Source: UBA1450 sp964452355 (GTDB taxonomy: Bacteria > Patescibacteriota > Microgenomatia > UBA1406 > GWC2-37-13). Taken from it: a stretch of 37,517 bases of DNA. This document shows, piece after piece, positions 32,860 through 37,517 of this stretch. The stretch spans positions 1 through 37,517 of the forward strand of contig CAYVKV010000009.1 in assembly GCA_964452355.1 (NCBI GenBank), written 5' to 3'. The position numbers were made by a program, and so were the translations under genes. Below the pieces are notes generated by a model. It was not told the DNA's origin. It did not search any database and saw only the letters and a program-made list of their open reading frames with translations. Every line of letters starts with the position of its first letter. The first letter of the stretch is position 1.

Positions 32860-33501
32860 TTAAAGTTTTTTCACTTGTAAAAAATCTAATTCTACTGGAG
32901 TCTCTCGATCAAAAATGGAAACCAATACTCGAAGCTTACCTTTTTCATCATCTATCTCATCAACAGAGCCCAAAAAGTCTGCAAATGGTCCTTCGGTAAT
33001 CTTGACCGCTTCTCCAACAGAAAAAGCAGCTTTGAATTTTGGTTGATCTTGTTGAACAAAGCGCATAATAGCACTTACCTCTTTATCTGATATTGGCGTT
33101 GGCTTTGTGCCGGCGCCGATAAATCCTGTCACGCCTTCGGTCGTTCGAACCACGAGCCATGACTGATCATTCAAAGTCATTTGGACAAATATGTATCCAG
33201 GAAAGACCTTTTCCTTTTGATTTGTTTTCTTTCCTTTTTTTATGACTACAACCTCACGTGTTGGGACAATAATACTAAAAATCTTGTCCTCAACTCCCAA
33301 ACTCTGTACTCTTTGTTCGAGGTTGTTTTTAACTCGATTTTCATGTCCCGTTTGCGAATGAAGGACATACCATTTACCTTTTGGCTGAGCAGGCTCTTCT
33401 TCTTTTGAATCTGATGTTTTGAGATCAGCTTGTTCTCCTGATTCCTCAACTTTCTCTTCAACTTCTTCTATTATTTTTGTTTTGTCTTTTTTCTTTGACA
33501 T
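32860..33501 (-). CDS. nusG: Transcription antitermination/elongation factor NusG
   Basis: This protein of about 213 residues binds RNA polymerase and links it to ribosomes or Rho. The NGN domain starts at about 45 with GKWYVLHSQTGHENRVKNNL and contains VFPGYIFVQM and GVTGFIGAGTKPTPIS. The KOW domain holds VGEAVKITEGPFADFLGSVDEID. The first 40 residues form an acidic/basic extension (EEVEEKVEESGEQ). I chose the start MSKKKDK at 33501 over the ATG at 33510, as it is the more natural N-terminus. Confidence 0.95.
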   Translation of the reverse strand: MSKKKDKTKIIEEVEEKVEESGEQADLKTSDSKEEEPAQPKGKWYVLHSQTGHENRVKNNLEQRVQSLGVEDKIFSIIVPTREVVVIKKGKKTNQKEKVFPGYIFVQMTLNDQSWLVVRTTEGVTGFIGAGTKPTPISDKEVSAIMRFVQQDQPKFKAAFSVGEAVKITEGPFADFLGSVDEIDDEKGKLRVLVSIFDRETPVELDFLQVKKL

Positions 33502-33592
33502 AATATGCATTAATATGTTGGAAGGACTTTTTTCAACAATAAACGCTCTATCGCGTATGATTTAGATCTACAGAAAGATCTCATTATTGATA

Positions 33593-33781
33593 TTACTTCG
33601 TGAGAAGTTCGAGTCCTTTCGCCAACAGGAAATCAATTATACCGATATAGAGACCAATAATCAAGGAGATCATAATAACTATGATGGTCAACCGAATTGT
33701 TTTTTCTCGCGTCGGCCAGGTAACTTTTTTGAGTTCGTTAAATAAATCAAATGCCACCAACTTCGGTTTTGTATCTGCCAT
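33593..33781 (-). CDS. secE: Preprotein translocase subunit SecE
   Basis: This 62-residue single-span SecE has the conserved cytoplasmic amphipathic part FNELKKVTWPTREKT, then one membrane helix (about 30-50). It is the small clamp subunit of SecYEG, and its place before nusG is the classic bacterial order. The frame is open to 33802, but a TATACT (33789-33794, minus strand) lies 7 nt before the ATG at 33781 and inside the longer form, so the shorter start is right. The 82-nt gap to nusG includes a small AGATCT...AGATCT hairpin. Confidence 0.93.
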   Translation of the reverse strand: MADTKPKLVAFDLFNELKKVTWPTREKTIRLTIIVIMISLIIGLYIGIIDFLLAKGLELLTK

Positions 33782-33788
33782 GACAGAC

Positions 33789-33794
33789 AGTATA
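33789..33794 (-). promoter_or_regulatory. -10 box of the secE-nusG-rplK-rplA operon
   Basis: TATACT on the minus strand sits 7 nt before the secE ATG at 33781. It decides between two in-frame starts and suggests the ribosomal operon mRNA begins at or near its start codon. Confidence 0.5.
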
Positions 33795-33880
33795 CAACAC
33801 ATACTTGTCGCTGTGAATATGAATTTGACAGATCTTTTGACAAGAATTCATATATATGTTATGTTTTTACATATAACTAC

Positions 33881-34576
33881 ATGGAGTTCATACAAAGAGT
33901 TTCTGCCGACTCGGTATATCGATTCTTTAAGCTTCATCCCATTGAAATCACACTCATTTTTTTGGCTTCAATTATCACTATATGGTCAACAGTTCTGCAA
34001 CTTCAAAATAAGGAAGCCCCACTCATCACTCCTCAAAAGCAATCACCCATCACCCCCGCTTCTGATCCCATCAAGAGCATGATTTTTGTCGAAGTATCTG
34101 GTGCGATTATTGAGCCTGATGTTTATGAGGTTTCTCCCGGTGCACGCCTCAAAGATGTGATTGAACGTGCAGGTGGACTTTCTGCCGCGGCAGATTCACT
34201 CTATGTTGCACGAAATTACAATCTTGCAAAATTTGTGAAAAATCAAAAAAAAATATATATCCCATATACGTGGGATATCATAAATGGAACGTTCGTTGAA
34301 CAAAAGCGAATTCTTGAGTACCTTCAACCACTCTACTCAACAAACTCATCAACTGCCCTGTCAACGGTAAAAGAGCCAGCGCCACAAAGCTCGTTATTAA
34401 CCATTTCAATTAATGAATCCTCAAAAGAAGAGCTTGAGACACTTTCCGGAGTTGGACCGGTCACGGCTCAAAAAATCATTGATAATCGACCATACCTTAC
34501 TTTGGATGAGTTGATCTCAAAGAAAGTCATAAACAGTGCAACTTTTGAAAAGATAAAAAATAATATTAATTTATGA
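33881..34576 (+). CDS. comEA: ComEA-like DNA-binding competence protein
   Basis: This 231-residue protein has an N-terminal membrane anchor (about 19-40). An SLBB domain follows (about 68-132, IFVEVSGAIIEPDVYEVSPGARL and DVIERAGGL), then a Ser/Thr linker and a C-terminal helix-hairpin-helix pair (SINESSKEELETLSGVGPVTAQKII). This order is that of Bacillus ComEA, the receptor that binds double-stranded DNA at the outer membrane face and hands it to ComEC. comEC begins 3 nt after its stop. Transcription probably starts from CATATAAC just before the ATG. Confidence 0.92.
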   Translation: MEFIQRVSADSVYRFFKLHPIEITLIFLASIITIWSTVLQLQNKEAPLITPQKQSPITPASDPIKSMIFVEVSGAIIEPDVYEVSPGARLKDVIERAGGLSAAADSLYVARNYNLAKFVKNQKKIYIPYTWDIINGTFVEQKRILEYLQPLYSTNSSTALSTVKEPAPQSSLLTISINESSKEELETLSGVGPVTAQKIIDNRPYLTLDELISKKVINSATFEKIKNNINL

Positions 34577-34579
34577 TTC

Positions 34580-35461
34580 ATGGAAGTCCTTACCTCATTT
34601 ATTAACTCGTATTTTCATGAACCTCATGCATCACTTCTCAATGGAATTTTGCTCGGCCGTCCATTATTTGTAACCAACACCTTTTACAACCAACTGAAAG
34701 ACGTGGGTTTAATCCATATAGTAGTCCTTTCCGGCATGAATATCACATTATTATCTGCGATCATAATGAATACGATCGTAGTTTATGTTGGTCGAAAAAT
34801 AGCATCATTGATCACGATCGTGATCATCATTGCATTTGTTGTATTTGTTGGAGCAGAAGCGCCGATTGTGCGCGCTGCTATGATGGGGATCTTGTCGCTC
34901 ATCGGACTTCTCTATGGCAGACGTACCATTGCACTGTATCTTTTGTTTCTTTCCGCGATCATTATGGTCTGCTTTAACAGGGAATGGATTTCTAGTATTT
35001 CATTTCAGCTATCGTTTGCCGCAACACTGGGAATCATACTCTTTGGATCTATGGAACAAAAGAATATAAGAGATCTCCCTTCGGGAAGGGAGTACCCCGA
35101 AGGGGGGAGGGATGTAAAAAAGCAAAAACATCCCCCGCCCGATGGGCGATCCCCCTTCTTAAGGGGGATCTCTACTTACCTTCTCGAGGAACTTCGTATC
35201 TCACTTGCAGCACAAGTATTTACTCTCCCAATCATTTTCTGGTATTTCAGACAAATATCTTTTATAGCACCCCTTGCAAATATACTTGTCGCATGGCTCA
35301 TAGCGCCGATCATGATTCTGGGAATCCTCATGATCGTGCTTGGTCTGATATCTTGGCAGTTTGGATTTGTTTTTTCCTGGCTTTTGTATCCGCCACTGAG
35401 CTTTATCGTCTGGGTTGTGGAAAATTTGGCACACATCCCTCTTGCTTCGATTACATTATGA
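34580..35461 (+). CDS. comEC: Short ComEC/Rec2 competence channel
   Basis: This 293-residue membrane protein corresponds to the Competence domain alone. Near residue 47 it has HIVVLSGMNITLL (family H-L-x-A-I-S-G-x-H), several hydrophobic helices, and APIVRAAMMGIL with the typical proline/arginine motif. It has neither the N-terminal OB-like domain nor the C-terminal metallo-beta-lactamase domain of full ComEC (about 750 residues). Residues about 163-197 are an extra hydrophilic loop encoded by a palindromic repeat. It may be the channel piece of a CPR DNA-uptake system, with the nuclease part elsewhere or lost. Confidence 0.88.
   Translation: MEVLTSFINSYFHEPHASLLNGILLGRPLFVTNTFYNQLKDVGLIHIVVLSGMNITLLSAIIMNTIVVYVGRKIASLITIVIIIAFVVFVGAEAPIVRAAMMGILSLIGLLYGRRTIALYLLFLSAIIMVCFNREWISSISFQLSFAATLGIILFGSMEQKNIRDLPSGREYPEGGRDVKKQKHPPPDGRSPFLRGISTYLLEELRISLAAQVFTLPIIFWYFRQISFIAPLANILVAWLIAPIMILGILMIVLGLISWQFGFVFSWLLYPPLSFIVWVVENLAHIPLASITL
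35070..35172 (+). repeat. Cruciform palindromic element translated in frame within comEC
   Basis: The outer ends GAGATCTCCCTT (35070-35081) and AAGGGGGATCTC (35161-35172) pair with one mismatch. Inside are CTCCCTTC/GAAGGGAG, GGGATG/CATCCC, GCCC-GAT-GGGC and the perfect 10-bp GATCCCCCTT/AAGGGGGATC. The element is very GC-rich against the gene. Its translation (LPSGREYPEGG, PPPDGRSPF) is a Gly/Pro/Arg loop between two membrane helices. It is a strong case of a mobile palindrome inserted without breaking the frame. Confidence 0.75.
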
Positions 35462-35495
35462 TGTATCTACTTCTATCCACAAGCACCTAATAATA

Positions 35496-37517
35496 TCAAT
35501 TCACTATCCACCAGTTCACGTTCGTGTCTTTTGTCACAGGTTCACTTGTGTAAATTTTGATTTTGTTTGTACTCGTGACCTCATAGGTAAAGATACTTAT
35601 TGAGTTTTCTGCAGTGACAAAGACCAGTGAATCAGGCGTCAAAGCAGTGGTTTCAACCATGATCTCGCTTTCTGCATCTGGGATCGTGACTTTCCCCGCA
35701 CTTGCCCCTGCTATATCCGAGATGTCTACATTGTATTTCTTTGTGGTGATTGTCCCCTTGACTTTGATATCTCCTGTGTTTGTCATTATCATCTTCCCTC
35801 CAAATGCCTCGATATCGCCTGCACCTATCTCAGACTGTAACTTGAGACTTGAGCCAAGGGCATTTATAGAGCTGTCGATACTTCCGATCTTTAAAATGCC
35901 GACCGTGAGATCTCCTGCGATACCAAGATCTGAGAGTACGGTTTTTCCTAGTACCGTAAGGTCACTTTCGGCGATGAGTTTTTTGTCAAAGATGATTTCT
36001 TGATCGGTGATCTTGCGGGCGATAGTCGCTGACTCCGAAGCTATTCCAAGGACTGCCGAACCACTGCTGTCTTTGCCAAAAAACTGCTCGAGAACGGTCC
36101 CTCGGTCGGTTTGTGTAACAAGTGCTGCTGAGGCTGAAGCTTGTTCGAGTGAATTTAACCTATCTTCGATTGTATTCATCCGGTCGTCAAGCTCAATATC
36201 GTGTGCTGATAGGGTTGCAATATAAAACTCGCTTGTTGTTGTCCGTAAGGAGATACTTGCGGCATCTGCAGCCAAATCATCAATGATGCTTCCTGTCAGA
36301 TCTCCTGATTCACTAATTGAAAGATCGATTTCATTTTTGATATTATTTAGTGTGTTTGAATGTGAGTCAAGAATTGTTTGTTGTTCTTTCAAGGCTCCGA
36401 GTAAAAGTACGGGAAGTTTATCGTAATGTACCCCGTAATATGTCTCACTTGATCCTTCTTTAGTAAATGCAAAGGTGAGTTCCGACAGGAGGGGGAGTAC
36501 TTCTTGGGACATCAACCCTAGTTTTAGTTTACTTCCATCTTCCTGATCTAGGTCATTATACTTGTATGTATTGAGTTGCTTTACAATATCCAGTGATCCG
36601 GTAAGAGGAGTAATATTCTTTTTTAATCTTTGATCTGATGTAATCAAAGCAATACTATTTGTTGCAGTGTCTTGATAGGCGGCAACATCTCCATCAGCGG
36701 TCCACGTATTCATGCGAATTCTTCCATTGACTTCAAGTTTTTGTGAAGGACCAGTGGTACCTATTCCTACATTTCCATTATCTAGTATTGCAAACTTATG
36801 TGCGTTGGCACTATCTTGGGTAAGAAATGAAAATCCTGTGGTTGTTCCTGCTCCTCTGATGTTGAGTGTTCCTATGGGACCAGTGGTACCTATTCCTACA
36901 TTTCCATTATCTAGTATTGCAAACTTATGTGCGCTGGCACTATCTTGGGTAAGAAATGAAAATCCTGTGGTTGTTCCTGCTCCTTGTATGTTGAGTACTC
37001 CTATGGGATTGGTAGTACCTATTCCTACAAATTTTGTTCCTGGCATAAGAGCAAGATCAGCACTTGCTGCAGTAATGATTTGATTGGTGGTAGTTGCACC
37101 GGAAAATGTGATTCCTGCACCTGCTCCTGAGAGGGTCAGAGCAGTGGTTGTGGCAGAAGTATTGGTAAGTACGCCGCTCATGCCAAGAGTAGTAACTCCA
37201 GATATAGCTCCACCACTGGTTACATCAAAGGCAGAAGAGTCAACTGAGAATGCTCCTGCTCCTGAGAAAGCAATCGTTCCGGTAGAGGCAAAGCCAGTAA
37301 AGCCTGAGCCAACTCCTGCTCCGGTAATATCCCATACATTTGAATCTATCGTAACATTGTCTCCATTATCACCAAGAGTTACTACTCCATTGGCATCAAA
37401 TGTTCCATTGGAGGTTAAGGTAGAAGAGATATCAAGAGTACCTGTTATGTTGGTATTCCCATTAACATTGAGTTTAAAGGCACCAGGACCAGTGGTACCT
37501 ATTCCTACATTTCCATT
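35496..37517 (-). CDS. Partial S74 fibre protein (5' end outside window)
   Basis: The frame stays open from the stop at 35496 to the window edge, giving 673 visible C-terminal residues. The ATG at 37181 is internal. The visible part has Gly/Thr-rich NVGIGTTGP fibre repeats, then the S74 self-cleaving chaperone with SDQRLKKNI (the canonical S-x-x-R-L-K-x-N-I), then a coiled coil and a beta domain ending WWIVN. The WWIVN end and the 150 residues before it match the end of the giant fibre at 8772-15542, so the two are paralogues. It converges with comEC. It is likely a cell-surface fibre; the anchor is not visible. Confidence 0.85.
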   Translation of the reverse strand, partial: NGNVGIGTTGPGAFKLNVNGNTNITGTLDISSTLTSNGTFDANGVVTLGDNGDNVTIDSNVWDITGAGVGSGFTGFASTGTIAFSGAGAFSVDSSAFDVTSGGAISGVTTLGMSGVLTNTSATTTALTLSGAGAGITFSGATTTNQIITAASADLALMPGTKFVGIGTTNPIGVLNIQGAGTTTGFSFLTQDSASAHKFAILDNGNVGIGTTGPIGTLNIRGAGTTTGFSFLTQDSANAHKFAILDNGNVGIGTTGPSQKLEVNGRIRMNTWTADGDVAAYQDTATNSIALITSDQRLKKNITPLTGSLDIVKQLNTYKYNDLDQEDGSKLKLGLMSQEVLPLLSELTFAFTKEGSSETYYGVHYDKLPVLLLGALKEQQTILDSHSNTLNNIKNEIDLSISESGDLTGSIIDDLAADAASISLRTTTSEFYIATLSAHDIELDDRMNTIEDRLNSLEQASASAALVTQTDRGTVLEQFFGKDSSGSAVLGIASESATIARKITDQEIIFDKKLIAESDLTVLGKTVLSDLGIAGDLTVGILKIGSIDSSINALGSSLKLQSEIGAGDIEAFGGKMIMTNTGDIKVKGTITTKKYNVDISDIAGASAGKVTIPDAESEIMVETTALTPDSLVFVTAENSISIFTYEVTSTNKIKIYTSEPVTKDTNVNWWIVN
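36751..37008 (-). repeat. Two near-identical 129-bp tandem repeats in the fibre gene
   Basis: Units at 36751-36879 and 36880-37008 differ by only a few bases and encode 43-residue modules with NVGIGTTGP and a FSFLTQDSA core. A diverged third unit starts at 37009. Near-identity at DNA level means recent duplication, so module number may vary between strains. Confidence 0.85.

Noticed and set aside
36751..37008. CRISPR-like array
   Set aside because: The units are long, adjacent without spacers, and lie in frame within a coding sequence. No cas genes are in the window.
36712..37083. Plus-strand open frame with tandem VVPIPTFPLSSIANLCALAL repeats
   Set aside because: It is the reverse reading of the 129-bp repeat of the minus-strand fibre gene.

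Overview
The window looks like a chromosome fragment of a Patescibacteria (CPR) bacterium, most likely in or near Microgenomates. This is inferred from gene content and style, not from a marker-gene tree. The pointers are AT-rich compact coding with several overlapping or abutting genes, almost no Shine-Dalgarno sequences, many start codons only 5-9 nt behind a -10 box, very long peptidase-S74 fibre-like surface proteins, lysine-rich extensions on ribosomal protein L1 and NusG, a mix of bacterial and archaeal-type housekeeping enzymes, and a short ComEC.

Layout. 1-480: a small GIY-YIG nuclease gene between two identical 55-bp tRNA-Lys-like 3' fragments. 531-8771: a family 2 glycosyltransferase, leuS, a fused pantetheine-phosphate adenylyltransferase/dephospho-CoA kinase of archaeal type, a GNAT acetyltransferase, a small unknown gene, an archaeal/eukaryotic-type tyrosyl-tRNA synthetase and a transketolase. 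8772-15542: a 2256-residue membrane-anchored fibre protein on the minus strand. 15879-21996: a seven-gene F1-ATPase-like operon. 21993-25037: a Ca2+-type P-type ATPase and a HEPN-like small protein. 25099-31420: membrane glycosyltransferases, secreted proteins, a 48-residue membrane microprotein and an unknown 432-residue protein. 31562-33781: secE-nusG-rplK-rplA on the minus strand. 33881-35461: comEA and a short comEC. 35496 to the window end: a second S74 fibre gene, cut by the window edge.

The main discovery candidate is the F1 operon. Its order is X-b-delta-alpha-gamma-beta-epsilon, the standard atp order with subunit a missing and X where atpE (subunit c) should be. X is a 266-residue protein with a signal sequence, a secreted beta-rich domain like those of CPR surface proteins, and a C-terminal two-helix hairpin with the RNP loop of subunit c. 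Its second helix has no acidic residue; the ion-binding carboxylate position reads alanine. The F1 subunits keep their catalytic residues. Read literally, this is an ATP-driven rotary F1 head coupled to a ring that cannot carry protons or sodium but displays extracellular domains. The divergent neighbour encodes the giant surface fibre. A rotary or torque-transmitting surface machine is a hypothesis that the sequence permits but does not prove.

Other points: leaderless-type promoters recur throughout, including a 22-bp two-way promoter between leuS and the CoA enzyme; palindromic elements are translated in frame inside transketolase and ComEC; and an unlisted small gene has the only strong promoter plus Shine-Dalgarno combination I noticed.
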